Shown here: one piece after another, positions 16,754 to 26,584 of the stretch
Numbering within the stretch: position 1 is the first letter of the stretch
How the letters are laid out: every line of letters starts with the position of its first letter
DNA from: an uncultured Phocaeicola sp.
Lineage (GTDB): Bacteria > Bacteroidota > Bacteroidia > Bacteroidales > Bacteroidaceae
NCBI GenBank assembly: GCA_944320135.1
Contig: CALUGI010000011.1
Coordinates: forward strand, 1 to 64,000
Direction: 5' to 3'
Length of the DNA stretch: 64,000 nucleotides
Notes under the pieces: model-generated
Databases searched by the model: none
What the model was told of the DNA's origin: nothing
Seen by the model: the letters and a program-made list of their open reading frames with translations, nothing else
Translations under genes and position numbers: made by a program

Positions 16754-19291
16754 TCATTGTACTTTTTCGACCTCCATCTTTATTCCGTTGCCCGCTTCGT
16801 TCATGCTTACAAGGATGCGGTCGCCGGGTTGCGGTTCGGCATTGATGATGAGTTCTGCCAGCCCGTCTTCCAGATTGCTTTGGATAGAACGTTTCAAGGG
16901 GCGCGCTCCAAACTGCACGTCGTATCCCTGCTGCGCCACGAACCGCTTTGCCGCATCATCGATGGACAGCGTGTATCCCAAGCTCTCGACGCGGCGGTAC
17001 AAGCCTTTCAGCTCGATATCGATGATGCGAGTGAGCGCATCAATGTCCAGCTGGTCGAAAGTGATGATTTCATCGATGCGGTTGATGAATTCAGGGGCGA
17101 ACGACTTGTTGAGCGCTTTCGTGATTACGTTGCGCGAATGCTCTTTGTCGTCGGTACGGGCTTGCGCCGTAAATCCGATTCCTTTTCCGAACTCTTTCAG
17201 CTGGCGTGTGCCGACGTTCGATGTCATGATTACTACGGTGTTTCTGAAGTCCACCGTTCTGCCGAGACCGTCGGTAAGCCGTCCTTCGTCCATTACTTGG
17301 AGCAGCAGGTTGAACACGTCCGGATGCGCTTTCTCTATCTCGTCGAGCAGGACGATAGAGTAGGGCTTGCGGCGCACTTTCTCGGTGAGCTGTCCGCCTT
17401 CTTCATAGCCTACGTATCCCGGAGGTGCTCCGACGAGGCGGGAGACGGTGAACTTCTCCATATATTCGCTCATGTCGATGCGTATCAGCGCGTCGGTCGA
17501 GCCGAACATCTGTTGGGCCAGCTGCTTGGCGAGATGCGTTTTTCCCACACCCGTGGGGCCGAGGAAGAGGAAGGTGCCTATCGGTTTGTTCGGGTCCTTC
17601 AGTCCTATCCGGCTCCGCTGGATGGCCTTTACGACCGTGTCTACGGCTTTGTCTTGCGCTATGACTTTCGTGAGCAGTTCCGCCTTCATGCCTTTCAGCT
17701 TGACGCCTTCCGCTTCCGCCATGCGCTGGACGGGCACTCCCGATATCATCGACACCACTTCTGCCATTTTGTCTGCATCGACCGTTTCGCGTTTCAGCCT
17801 CAGTGTCTTTTCCCACTCGCGCTTCATTTCTTCCAGCCGCTCCATGTGCTGCTTCTCCTGGTCGCGGAAGCTGGCGGCAAGCTCGAAGTTCTGGCATTTC
17901 ACGGCTTCGTTCTTGCTTCTGCGGGCCGTGTCCACCAGGTCTTCCTGTTCTTCTATCGCTTTCGGGGCGGTGATGTTGCTCATGTGTACGCGCGCCCCTG
18001 CTTCGTCGAGCGCATCGATGGCTTTGTCGGGGAAGTTGCGGTCGGTGACGTAGCGTTCTGTCAGTTTGACGCACGTTTCCAACGCTTCGTCCGTGTAGTT
18101 CACGTTGTGGTGCTCCTCGTATTTCTCTTTGATGTTCTTCAGAATCTGCAGCGTTTCTTCTGCGGTAGCCTTCTCGACTATCACTTTCTGGAAACGCCGT
18201 TCCAGCGCTCCGTCCTTCTCGATGTTCTGGCGGTATTCGTCGAGGGTGGTGGCTCCGATGCACTGGATTTCTCCGCGCGCCAGAGCGGGCTTGAGCATGT
18301 TTGCCGCGTCCATCGAGCCGGCTGCCGAGCCTGCCCCCACGAGGGTGTGTATCTCGTCGATGAAGAGGATGACGTTCGGGCTTTTCCTCAGTTCGTTGAG
18401 GATGGCGCGGACGCGCTCTTCAAACTGGCCGCGATATTTGGTGCCTGCCACTAACGACATCAGGTCGAGCGACACCACGCGCTTTCCGAACAGCACGCGC
18501 GACACTTTCTTCTCTACGATGCGGCGTGCAAGCCCTTCCACGATGGCCGATTTCCCGACTCCCGGTTCGCCTATCAGGATGGGGTTGTTCTTTTTGCGGC
18601 GGCTCAGAATCTGCGCGATGCGCTCGATTTCTTTTTCGCGCCCCACCACGGGGTCCAGTTCGCCTTCTTCCGCCGCTCTCGTGATGTCCGCTCCGAACGT
18701 GTCGAGCACGGGGGTGCTGTAGCTCGGCTTCTGCTGAGCCCGCGCGGTGGGCCCTCCGTTGGAGCCGGAAGCAGGGTTGGAGGAAGATGAATTGTCGTCG
18801 TAGCGGCGGAGTTCGTCTTCTTCATCCTCATCTTCGAAATGGATTCCTGCCTGCGGTTCCGACTTCGGCACTAACTTCTCGAAAACCTTTTCATAGGTCA
18901 CGTCCTCGTTTCCTAACATTTCCGAAGCCTTGTTCGGCTTGTCTTTCATGATGGCGAGCAGCATGTGCTGGGTGTCGGCTTTCTCGCACTTCAACATTCT
19001 TGCTTCCAACAGGCTTATTTTCAATATTCTGGATGCGTGTTCGTCGAAATTGACGTTCTCGTTGTATTCTTCCGTCACCGATTCTTCCCGAAGCGCGCTT
19101 TCCAAGTTGTCTTTCAGCTTCCTCAAGTCCACAGACAGGCTCTTGAGAATGTCGATGGCTTCTCCTTCTCCTTCGCGAAGCATCCCCAGCAGCAGGTGTT
19201 CGGCTCCGATGCGCCCGTTGCGCAGGCGGTTGGCTTCTTCCTTGCTGTAAAGGATGATTTCGGAAACTCTTCGTGTAAACTGATTGTTCAT
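16754..19291 (-). CDS. clpC: ATP-dependent Clp protease ATP-binding subunit ClpC
   Basis: AAA+ unfoldase, 845 residues, expected to feed ClpP. An N-terminal double Clp-N repeat (about residues 1-145) is followed by a low-complexity Ser/Gly/Asn linker (about 165-195). The first AAA module has Walker [14 protein letters not shown] and Walker [13 protein letters not shown] middle coiled-coil/UVR-like region ([20 protein letters not shown]) separates it from the second AAA module ([14 protein letters not shown]). The middle domain marks it as ClpC rather than ClpA. Two tandem 22-bp repeats occupy its leader (19308-19352), which may matter for regulation. It is divergent from gyrA. Confidence 0.95.
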   Translation of the reverse strand: MNNQFTRRVSEIILYSKEEANRLRNGRIGAEHLLLGMLREGEGEAIDILKSLSVDLRKLKDNLESALREESVTEEYNENVNFDEHASRILKISLLEARMLKCEKADTQHMLLAIMKDKPNKASEMLGNEDVTYEKVFEKLVPKSEPQAGIHFEDEDEEDELRRYDDNSSSSNPASGSNGGPTARAQQKPSYSTPVLDTFGADITRAAEEGELDPVVGREKEIERIAQILSRRKKNNPILIGEPGVGKSAIVEGLARRIVEKKVSRVLFGKRVVSLDLMSLVAGTKYRGQFEERVRAILNELRKSPNVILFIDEIHTLVGAGSAAGSMDAANMLKPALARGEIQCIGATTLDEYRQNIEKDGALERRFQKVIVEKATAEETLQILKNIKEKYEEHHNVNYTDEALETCVKLTERYVTDRNFPDKAIDALDEAGARVHMSNITAPKAIEEQEDLVDTARRSKNEAVKCQNFELAASFRDQEKQHMERLEEMKREWEKTLRLKRETVDADKMAEVVSMISGVPVQRMAEAEGVKLKGMKAELLTKVIAQDKAVDTVVKAIQRSRIGLKDPNKPIGTFLFLGPTGVGKTHLAKQLAQQMFGSTDALIRIDMSEYMEKFTVSRLVGAPPGYVGYEEGGQLTEKVRRKPYSIVLLDEIEKAHPDVFNLLLQVMDEGRLTDGLGRTVDFRNTVVIMTSNVGTRQLKEFGKGIGFTAQARTDDKEHSRNVITKALNKSFAPEFINRIDEIITFDQLDIDALTRIIDIELKGLYRRVESLGYTLSIDDAAKRFVAQQGYDVQFGARPLKRSIQSNLEDGLAELIINAEPQPGDRILVSMNEAGNGIKMEVEKVQ

Positions 19292-19307
19292 TGATTCGTT
19301 CTCTCCT

Positions 19308-19352
19308 TTTTTATACTATATCTTTATAATTTTTTATACTATATCTTTATAA
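19308..19352 (-). repeat. Two tandem 22-bp repeats in the clpC leader
   Basis: The 22-bp A/T-rich unit occurs identically at 19308-19329 and 19331-19352 (23-bp period). The repeats lie between the predicted -7 element (19357-19364) and the clpC Shine-Dalgarno, so they are likely transcribed or straddle the start site. Candidate regulator-binding or RNA-structure element. Confidence 0.85.
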
Positions 19353-19356
19353 ACGG

Positions 19357-19364
19357 CAAAAGTA
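19357..19364 (-). promoter_or_regulatory. Predicted -7 element of clpC
   Basis: Minus-strand TACTTTTG matches TAnnTTTG about 65 bp before the clpC start; the -33 position has no clear TTTG. The remaining divergent clpC-gyrA intergenic sequence (19365-19684) shows no gene; a weak TACTTTAG lies ahead of gyrA near 19629. Confidence 0.4.
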
Positions 19365-19684
19365 CATTTTTTCCACCGAAAAACGCAGTTTTTTTCTTTC
19401 CGTTAAGGCTTGTTTGCATTTCGCTCCCGCTTTTCCCCAAGCGCGCCCGCGTTTCATGCAAAATTCCGCGACGTCCGGTCCGGCAGGCGGCGGGCTTTGC
19501 GCCGATGCCGGATGCTCTTGCCTGAAAGGGCAGAGCAAAATGTGTGCCACACTGTGCGGAACAGCGTCCGCAGGCGGGCCCGTGCATATTTTTTGACGGA
19601 AAAGTTTTCGTATATCGTGCAAAAGTCGTACTTTAGCGTGGTTTTTAATGAACTTCAAAATAGGTATAATTAAAATTGTTTTCA

Positions 19685-22231
19685 ATGCAAGAACAGGAAC
19701 AAGACAGGATTATAAAAATCAACATCGAGGAGGAAATGAAGTCGTCGTACATCAACTACTCAATGTCAGTGATTGTAGCGCGCGCCCTCCCGGATGTAAG
19801 GGACGGTTTCAAGCCGGTTCACCGCCGTATCCTTTACGGTATGATGGAGCTTGGCAACACGTCCGACAAACCGTATAAGAAATCAGCGAGAATCGTGGGC
19901 GAGGTGCTCGGAAAGTACCATCCGCACGGCGACTCTTCCGTCTACGGCGCATTAGTGCGCATGGCGCAAGACTGGGCGATGCGCTATCCCTTAGTAGACG
20001 GGCAGGGAAACTTCGGCTCGATAGACGGCGACAGCCCTGCCGCCATGCGCTACACCGAGGCGCGATTGAAGAAGATCGGCGAAGAAATGATGCAAGACCT
20101 CTACAAGGAAACCGTAGACTTCACCAACAACTTCGACGACACCTTGCAGGAGCCGACCGTCATGCCTACGCGCATCCCCAACCTGCTCGTCAACGGAGCG
20201 TCGGGCATCGCCGTAGGTATGGCCACCAACATGCCTACCCACAACCTGGGCGAAGTGATCGATGCGTGCGTGGCATACCTCGACAACAGCGAAATCGACA
20301 CGGACGGCCTGATGAAACACATCAAAGCCCCCGACTTCCCGACAGGAGGATATATATATGGTATAAGCGGAGTGCGCGACGCCTACGAAACGGGGCGCGG
20401 GCGCGTGGTGATGCGCGCGAAAACCGAAATTGAAACGCATCCCACCCACGACAAGATTGTCGTCAACGAAATACCTTACAACGTCAACAAGAAAGAACTG
20501 ATTGAGAGCATCGCCGCGCTGGTCAACGAAAAGAAAATCGAAGGCATATCCTACGTCAACGACGAGAGCGACCGCGACGGCATGCGCATCGTCATCGACG
20601 TGAAGCGTGACGCCAATGCAAGCGTTGTGCTCAACAAACTGTTCAAGATGACGGCGCTCCAAACCTCGTTCAGCGTAAACAACATTGCGCTGGTGCATGG
20701 AAGGCCGAAGCTGCTGAACCTGAAAGACCTTATCCGCCTCTTTCTGGAGCATCGCCACGAGGTGGTTCTCCGCCGCACCCGTTTCGACCTGCGCAAGGCG
20801 AAAGAGCGCGCGCACATTCTGGAAGGATTGATTGTCGCTTCAGACAATATCGACGAGGTAATCCGCATCATCCGTGCAGCAAAGACCCCGAACGAAGCGA
20901 TTGCAAACCTGATGAGCCGCTTCCAACTGTCGGAAATCCAGTCGCGTGCCATCGTCGAAATGCGTCTCCGCCAGCTCACCGGACTGATGCAGGAGCAGCT
21001 TCACGCTGAATACGACGAACTGATGAAGCAGATTGCATATTACGAGGAAATCCTGAGCAACGACGAACTTTGCCGGAAAGTGGTGAAAGACGAACTGCTG
21101 GAAGTGAAAGAGAAGTACGGCGACAAGCGACGTTCGGAAATCATTTACGCATCCGAAGAGTTCAACCCCGAAGACTTCTATGCCGACGACGAGATGATTA
21201 TCACCATCTCGCATCTGGGCTACATCAAGCGCACTCCGCTCTCCGAGTTCCATGCGCAGAACCGTGGCGGCGTAGGCTCCAAAGGAAGCGACACCCGCGA
21301 TGCCGACTTCATCGAACACATCTATCCGGCCACGATGCACAATACGCTCCTCTTCTTCACGCAAAAAGGAAAATGCTATTGGCTGAAGGTGTACGACATC
21401 CCGGAAGGAAACAAAACGTCGAAAGGACGAGCCATCCAGAACCTGCTCAATATCGACCCGGACGACGCCGTGACAGCTTACCTGCGCGTCAAGAACCTGA
21501 ACGACACGGAGTTCATCAACAGTCATTACGTGTTGTTCTGCACGAAACAGGGAGTCATTAAAAAGACTGTGCTCGAACAGTATTCCCGTCCGCGCCAGAA
21601 CGGGGTGAATGCCATCACCATCCGTGAGGATGATCGCGTGATTGAAGTGCGCATGACGAACGGAAACAACGAAATCATCATAGCGAACCGCAACGGACGC
21701 GCCATCCGTTTCCATGAAAGCGCAGTGCGCGAGATGGGACGCACCGCTACGGGCGTGCGCGGCATCACGCTCGACGATGACGGACAGGACGAGGTAATCG
21801 GAATGATTTGCATCAAAGACCCGAAAACGGAGACGGTGATGGTGGTGTCTGAGAACGGATACGGGAAACGCTCCGACTTAGAGGACTACCGCAAGACGAA
21901 CCGGGGAGGAAAGGGCGTGAAGACGCTGAACATTACCGACAAGACCGGCTATTTGGTGGCCATCAAGTCTGTTACCGACGAGAACGACTTGATGATTATC
22001 AACAAGTCGGGAATCACAATCCGCTTGAAGGTAGCCGACGTGCGTATCATGGGACGTGCCACTCAAGGCGTGCGCCTTATCGACTTGGAGAAGCGCAACG
22101 ACCGGATAGGCTCGGTATGCAAAGTTACTTCGGAGCCGGACGAATCGGAACCTGGCGATGAGGAAACGGACAATCCGCTTGCAGACAGCCTTTCGGACGA
22201 GGGGACGGCCCCTGCCGAACCGCAGGACTGA
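19685..22231 (+). CDS. gyrA: DNA gyrase subunit A
   Basis: Breakage-reunion subunit of the type II topoisomerase that introduces negative supercoils, 848 residues from the ATG at 19685 (a TTG 9 bp upstream is less likely). The N-terminal winged-helix and tower region shows [16 protein letters not shown] and [12 protein letters not shown], and the catalytic tyrosine sits in AMRYTEARL. The C-terminal beta-pinwheel begins with a GyrA-box variant ([11 protein letters not shown]) that helps distinguish GyrA from ParC, and ends in an acidic tail. In the quinolone region, Ser83 (E. coli numbering) is retained and position 87 is Gly instead of Asp. Confidence 0.96.
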   Translation: MQEQEQDRIIKINIEEEMKSSYINYSMSVIVARALPDVRDGFKPVHRRILYGMMELGNTSDKPYKKSARIVGEVLGKYHPHGDSSVYGALVRMAQDWAMRYPLVDGQGNFGSIDGDSPAAMRYTEARLKKIGEEMMQDLYKETVDFTNNFDDTLQEPTVMPTRIPNLLVNGASGIAVGMATNMPTHNLGEVIDACVAYLDNSEIDTDGLMKHIKAPDFPTGGYIYGISGVRDAYETGRGRVVMRAKTEIETHPTHDKIVVNEIPYNVNKKELIESIAALVNEKKIEGISYVNDESDRDGMRIVIDVKRDANASVVLNKLFKMTALQTSFSVNNIALVHGRPKLLNLKDLIRLFLEHRHEVVLRRTRFDLRKAKERAHILEGLIVASDNIDEVIRIIRAAKTPNEAIANLMSRFQLSEIQSRAIVEMRLRQLTGLMQEQLHAEYDELMKQIAYYEEILSNDELCRKVVKDELLEVKEKYGDKRRSEIIYASEEFNPEDFYADDEMIITISHLGYIKRTPLSEFHAQNRGGVGSKGSDTRDADFIEHIYPATMHNTLLFFTQKGKCYWLKVYDIPEGNKTSKGRAIQNLLNIDPDDAVTAYLRVKNLNDTEFINSHYVLFCTKQGVIKKTVLEQYSRPRQNGVNAITIREDDRVIEVRMTNGNNEIIIANRNGRAIRFHESAVREMGRTATGVRGITLDDDGQDEVIGMICIKDPKTETVMVVSENGYGKRSDLEDYRKTNRGGKGVKTLNITDKTGYLVAIKSVTDENDLMIINKSGITIRLKVADVRIMGRATQGVRLIDLEKRNDRIGSVCKVTSEPDESEPGDEETDNPLADSLSDEGTAPAEPQD

Positions 22232-22278
22232 ACAGCGCGGAGGAATGAAAATAATATTCACTATTAATACAAACTGTT

Positions 22279-23511
22279 ATGAGAAAAGTTTTATTTACAG
22301 CAGCGGCTTTGCTGTTTACGGTATGCGCTGCGTCCGCACAGGAAAGTGTGGTGAAACAAGCGAAGAAGGCCAAAAGCAATCCTGAGGAGGCTGCCAAGAT
22401 TCTCGAACCGGCGCTGACCGATCCGTCTACGGCCAACGACCCTGAAACGTGGAAGCTCGCAGGCGACCTTCAGTATTCAATTTATGATAAAGAGAATACG
22501 AATCTGTATCTGGGAAACCTTGGCGGCGGAAAAGTCGACACCATGAAAATGTACAAGAGCCTTGCCAAAATGTTCGAATATTACACGAAATGCGACGAGG
22601 CAGAACAGGCGCAGGTGAAGAGCGGAGAGCTGAAGAAGCCGAAGCTGAGAAAGAAGCTGGTGCAGACCTTGACCAAGGTGCGTCCGCAGCTGACCAATGC
22701 CGGTTCGGATGCCTACAATGCGGGAAACTATGCAGATGCGCTGAAGTATTTCGGCTTGTATGTAGACGCTCCGCAGAACGCAATGTTTGATGACGTGCCG
22801 GCTGTGAAGAACGACACGCTGGTGCCGCTGATTGCCAACTATGCAGTGCTGGCAGCCAATTCACTGAAAGACAATTCTTCTGTAATCAAGTATGCGGCTA
22901 TCGGGAAGACTCACAAAGAGGAAGGTTTCCGCTCGCTGATGTGCCTGGCAGAGGTGTACGGAAAAGGCGAAACTCCCGATTCTGTCCAGTGGCTGGCTAC
23001 AGTCAAGGAAGGCGTAGAAAAATTCCCGAACCAGGAATATTTCGTAGGAAACCTGATGGACTATTACATCCAGAAAGGGAAAGTAAGCGAAGCGTTGTCG
23101 GCAATGGACCAGATTATCGCCAAGAATCCCGCTTCGGCATACTACAAGTATGTGAAAGGCGTGCTCCAATATGAAAACAAGGACTACGACGGCGCCATTG
23201 CCACGTTCAACGAGGTGATTGCCGCAGGAGGCGATTTCCAGGCTGAATCGAACTCGAAAATCGGCGACTGCTATTTCTTCCCCGCGCAGAGCATCGTAGA
23301 GGAAAACTCGAAGATTTCGATGGACGACCCGAAATATGCAACCAACGAAAAGCAGATTGAAGAACTTTACAAGAAGGCCGCTCCTTTCTATGAGAAGGCG
23401 AAAGCGCTGAAACCGAACGACCGCCAGCTGTGGGGGCAGTTCCTGCTGAACATCTACTGGAAGGTGGACAAGGAGAAATACAACGCTTTGGAAAAGGAAA
23501 TGGGCTATTGA
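22279..23511 (+). CDS. Exported tetratricopeptide-repeat protein
   Basis: 410 residues with a signal peptide (MRKVLFTAAALLFTVCAASA, cleavage before Gln). TPR-like helical repeats run through most of the mature protein, for example DAYNAGNYADALKYFGLYVD, EALSAMDQIIAKNPASAYYK and KDYDGAIATFNEVIAAGGDF. It is lysine-rich and probably a periplasmic or membrane-associated scaffold. It lies 47 bp after gyrA and ends at a GC-rich terminator. The partner is not indicated by context. Confidence 0.85.
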   Translation: MRKVLFTAAALLFTVCAASAQESVVKQAKKAKSNPEEAAKILEPALTDPSTANDPETWKLAGDLQYSIYDKENTNLYLGNLGGGKVDTMKMYKSLAKMFEYYTKCDEAEQAQVKSGELKKPKLRKKLVQTLTKVRPQLTNAGSDAYNAGNYADALKYFGLYVDAPQNAMFDDVPAVKNDTLVPLIANYAVLAANSLKDNSSVIKYAAIGKTHKEEGFRSLMCLAEVYGKGETPDSVQWLATVKEGVEKFPNQEYFVGNLMDYYIQKGKVSEALSAMDQIIAKNPASAYYKYVKGVLQYENKDYDGAIATFNEVIAAGGDFQAESNSKIGDCYFFPAQSIVEENSKISMDDPKYATNEKQIEELYKKAAPFYEKAKALKPNDRQLWGQFLLNIYWKVDKEKYNALEKEMGY

Positions 23512-23557
23512 TTTTTGGAATCGCCTGAAAAGAGATTCTGGAAAGAGGCGGAAAGCA

Positions 23558-23606
23558 GCCGCCGTCCTGACAACGAGAAGAAGTCGGGGCGGCGGTTTCT
23601 TTTTTC
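23558..23606 (+). terminator. Terminator after the TPR gene
   Basis: Imperfect GC-rich stem (CCGCCGTCC near 23559 with GGGGCGGCGG near 23586) followed by a T-rich run. It separates the TPR gene from the steroid-type cluster. Confidence 0.65.
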
Positions 23607-23716
23607 CGGAGGCATTTTTATGGAAACGCGCAGGCATTTTTTGCCGGTTTTCGGGGATGGAAATTCCTGTTGTCTCGATTATTTTTGTATCTTTACCCGT
23701 TCAAAAAACATGGAAT

Positions 23717-24484
23717 ATGGACAGCAGCGAATCTTTCAGCCTTTTTTTATGGATTATGTCGGGGATAGCCCTGGCAGTGTTCATCGCCCTTCGTTTTGTG
23801 AAAGCGGGGTACGGCATTTTTCGTACCCCCTCATGGGGAGTTTCTATTGACAGCAAGGCGGCATGGGTGCTGATGGAATCGCCCGTATTTGCGGTGATGC
23901 TCGTTCTGTGGGCAAGGAGCGGGGTGGGGTTTGCCATGCCTCAATTCTTGTTTTTCCTGCTTTTCCAGCTCCACTACTTCCAGCGTTCGTTCGTCTTCCC
24001 CTTCCTGATGAAAGGAAAAAGCCGAATGCCGGTTTCCATCATGGTGATGGGCATCGTGTTCAACGTCTTGAACGGAGCGATGCAGGCGGGAGGCTTGTTT
24101 GTTTTCAACGACGGTATGCCTGCGGGCGTTTCCTGCCTTCTGGAGCCTCACGCCGTGGCAGGACTCGCGCTGTTCTTTGCCGGGATGGGCGTCAACCTCC
24201 ATTCCGACCATGTGATACGCTGTCTTCGCAAGCCGGGCGACACGAGGCATTACCTCCCTCAAAAGGGGATGTACCGTTACGTCACTTCGGCCAATTACTT
24301 CGGGGAGCTGGTGGAATGGACGGGCTTCGCCGTGCTGACCGCTTCGCCTGCGGCGTGGGTGTTCGTATGGTGGACGGCTGCCAATCTGGTTCCCCGCGCT
24401 GACGCCATCCATCGCAAGTATCGTGAAGAATTCGGCGAAGAAGCTGTCGGAAGAAGAAAAAGAATCATTCCATTTATCTACTGA
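23717..24484 (+). CDS. Steroid 5-alpha-reductase family membrane enzyme (SRD5A-like)
   Basis: 255 residues from the ATG at 23717; an earlier in-frame ATG at 23657 would add an implausible extension over the promoter-like sequence. It is a polytopic membrane protein with about six to seven helices. All SRD5A family motifs are visible: the buried Glu in VLMESP (residue 54), LHYFQRSFVFPF (85-96), GMGVNLHSDHVIRCLRKPG (156-174), GMYRYVTSANYFGELVEW (184-201) with Glu197, and a C-terminal PRADAIHRKYREEFGEE ending in RIIPFIY. This family uses NADPH to reduce the delta-4 double bond of 3-oxo-steroids to the 5-alpha product. Two further redox genes follow with 6 bp and then an 11-bp overlap, giving a compact cluster. 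Related clusters in gut Bacteroidetes have been linked to allo-bile acids; the actual substrate here is inferred. Confidence 0.88.
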   Translation: MDSSESFSLFLWIMSGIALAVFIALRFVKAGYGIFRTPSWGVSIDSKAAWVLMESPVFAVMLVLWARSGVGFAMPQFLFFLLFQLHYFQRSFVFPFLMKGKSRMPVSIMVMGIVFNVLNGAMQAGGLFVFNDGMPAGVSCLLEPHAVAGLALFFAGMGVNLHSDHVIRCLRKPGDTRHYLPQKGMYRYVTSANYFGELVEWTGFAVLTASPAAWVFVWWTAANLVPRADAIHRKYREEFGEEAVGRRKRIIPFIY

Positions 24485-24490
24485 AAAAAT

Positions 24491-25735
24491 ATGAAAGACT
24501 CGAAACTGTTTACCCCGGTCACTCTCGGCCCGCTGACGCTGCGCAACCGCACTGTCCGTTCGGCTGCATTCGAAAGCATGTGTCCGGGCAACAAACCTTC
24601 GCAGATGCTGCTCGACTATCACCGCTCGGTGGCTGCCGGAGGTGTGGGCATGACCACAGTAGCTTACGCCGCCGTCACCCGGAGCGGCCTTTCGTTCGAC
24701 CGCCAGCTGTGGATGCGTCCGGAAATAGTGCCCGGTTTGCGCAAGCTGACGGATGCCGTCCACGCCGAAGGCGCGGCAGCGAGCATCCAGCTGGGGCACT
24801 GCGGCAACATGTCGCACAAAAGCATCTGCGGTTGTCTGCCTGTGGGCGCCAGCAGCGGCTTCAACCTCTATTCACCTACTTTCGTTCGCGGCCTCCGCGC
24901 CGACGAACTTCCCGAAATGGCCCGCGCATACGGAGCGTCCGTCAATCTTGCCCGCGAATCCGGATTCGATGCCGTGGAGATACATGCCGGACACGGCTAC
25001 CTCATCAGCCAGTTCCTCTCTCCGTACACCAACCGCCGCAAGGACGAATACGGAGGCTCTCTCCGCAACCGGATGCGCTTCATGGACATGGTGATGGACG
25101 AAGTGATGGAAGCGGCGGGAAGCGACATGGCCGTACTCGTGAAGATGAACATGCGCGACGGCTTCAAGGGAGGCATGGAGCTGGACGAAACCCTGCAAGT
25201 GGCCAAACGTTTGGAGCAGTCGGGGGCGCACGCTATAGTGCTCAGCGGCGGTTTTGTCAGCAAAGCCCCGATGTACGTGATGCGCGGCGAGATGCCCATA
25301 CGCTCCATGACCCACTACATGACTTGCTTGTGGCTGAAATACGGAGTGCGCATGGCCGGAAAATGGATGATACCCGGCATCCGTTTCAAGGAAGCCTATT
25401 TCTTGGAAGATGCGCTGAAGTTCCGCAAAGAACTGAAGCTGCCGCTGGTATATGTGGGCGGGCTCGTTTCGCGGCAAAAGATAGACGAAGTGCTCGACTG
25501 CGGCTTCGAAGCCGTACAGATGGGCCGCGCCCTGCTCAACGAGCCGGGATTCGTCAACCGTATGCGTGCCGAAGAAGACGCCCGCTGCGGATGCAGGCAC
25601 AGCAACTACTGCATCGCCCGGATGTACTCCGTAGAGATGGCTTGCCACCAGCGCTTGGATGAAGAACTTCCTCCGTGTCTGAAAAAAGAAATCGCCCGAA
25701 TCGAACAACGACAAGCTGCCGATTATGAAGAATAA
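24491..25735 (+). CDS. Old Yellow Enzyme-family flavin oxidoreductase (BaiCD/5-beta-reductase-like)
   Basis: 414-residue FMN-dependent TIM barrel of the NADH:flavin oxidoreductase family. The active-site region is VEIHAGHGYLISQFLSP with His165 and His168, followed by NRRKDEYGGSLRNR (181-194), and the FMN-phosphate segment is VYVGGLVSRQK/VQMGRALL. Unlike clostridial BaiCD it ends after the barrel, without a FAD/NAD domain. The tail keeps cysteines 366, 368, 374 and 385 in a form resembling the Fe-S motif of this family, but a serine (371) occupies what I take to be one ligand position. Placed between an SRD5A homologue and a dehydrogenase, it is a candidate 3-oxo-delta-4-steroid 5-beta-reductase. 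Enoate reductase on another substrate is possible. Confidence 0.82.
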   Translation: MKDSKLFTPVTLGPLTLRNRTVRSAAFESMCPGNKPSQMLLDYHRSVAAGGVGMTTVAYAAVTRSGLSFDRQLWMRPEIVPGLRKLTDAVHAEGAAASIQLGHCGNMSHKSICGCLPVGASSGFNLYSPTFVRGLRADELPEMARAYGASVNLARESGFDAVEIHAGHGYLISQFLSPYTNRRKDEYGGSLRNRMRFMDMVMDEVMEAAGSDMAVLVKMNMRDGFKGGMELDETLQVAKRLEQSGAHAIVLSGGFVSKAPMYVMRGEMPIRSMTHYMTCLWLKYGVRMAGKWMIPGIRFKEAYFLEDALKFRKELKLPLVYVGGLVSRQKIDEVLDCGFEAVQMGRALLNEPGFVNRMRAEEDARCGCRHSNYCIARMYSVEMACHQRLDEELPPCLKKEIARIEQRQAADYEE

Positions 25736-26582
25736 TACCGAACCTAAACTGGCTGTCGTCACCGGCGCCGACGGCGGAATGGGCACTGAGATAACCCGTG
25801 CGCTGGCGTTTGCAGGCTATCGTGTCGTCATGGCATGTTGCCGCGTGCAGAAGGCGGAAGAAGTGCGGCGCAGCCTGCTCCGTGAGCGGAGCGGCCTGCA
25901 AATAGAAATCCGCAAGATTGATTTGGCTTCGTTTGCTTCCGTGGCGGCTTTCGCAGACGGAATGCTGGCCGAGGGCAAGCGTGTAAGTTTGTTGATGAAC
26001 AATGCGGGAACGATGGAAACCGCCCGGCGAATCACCGAAGACGGACTTGAACGCACGGTAAGCGTGAACTATGCAGGACATTACCTGCTGACGCGCAAAC
26101 TCCTGCCGCTGATGGGAGAGGGAAGCCGCATTGTCAATATGGTGTCGTGTACGTATGCTGTGGGGAGGCTGGACTTCCCCGACTTCTTCACCCAAGGGAA
26201 GAAGGGGAGCTTCTGGCGCATCCCTATCTACAGCAACACCAAACTGGCGTTGACGCTCTTCACAATCTACTTGGCCGCCCGCGTCCGCGAACGCGGGATT
26301 GCGGTCAATGCGGCCGACCCCGGCATCGTGTCTACGGATATCATCACCATGCACGCATGGTTCGACCCGCTGACCGACATCTTTTTCCGGCCTTTTATCC
26401 GCACGCCGCTGCAAGGTGCAGACACGGCCATCCACCTGTTACTGGACAAAGAGGCGGGGCAACGGACAGGCACGCTCAACGCAAACCGCCGTCCGAAGCC
26501 GCTTTCCGAGAAATACGTGCAGCATCCGCAGATGGAAGAGCTGTGGCAAAGGACGGAAGACATCGTAAAGCGGTGGCTGTGA
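25725..26582 (+). CDS. Short-chain dehydrogenase (candidate hydroxysteroid dehydrogenase)
   Basis: 285-residue Rossmann-fold NAD(P)-dependent oxidoreductase. The cofactor loop is TGADGGMG (13-20), the NNAG motif is at 92-95, catalytic Ser is 141, and the YSNTK motif gives Tyr169 and Lys173. It belongs to the retinol-dehydrogenase-like branch of the SDR superfamily, with a substrate-loop insertion between Ser141 and Tyr169 and a C-terminal extension. Its start overlaps the flavoenzyme gene by 11 bp, so it is translationally coupled. In this context a 3-alpha or 3-beta hydroxysteroid dehydrogenase role is the simplest inference. It ends 2 bp from the convergent nhaC. Confidence 0.85.
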   Translation: MKNNTEPKLAVVTGADGGMGTEITRALAFAGYRVVMACCRVQKAEEVRRSLLRERSGLQIEIRKIDLASFASVAAFADGMLAEGKRVSLLMNNAGTMETARRITEDGLERTVSVNYAGHYLLTRKLLPLMGEGSRIVNMVSCTYAVGRLDFPDFFTQGKKGSFWRIPIYSNTKLALTLFTIYLAARVRERGIAVNAADPGIVSTDIITMHAWFDPLTDIFFRPFIRTPLQGADTAIHLLLDKEAGQRTGTLNANRRPKPLSEKYVQHPQMEELWQRTEDIVKRWL

Positions 26583-26584
26583 CG

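Noticed and set aside
16745-18454. Long plus-strand open frame (569 codons) opposite clpC
   Set aside because: Shadow of clpC on the other strand; no domain or promoter of its own.
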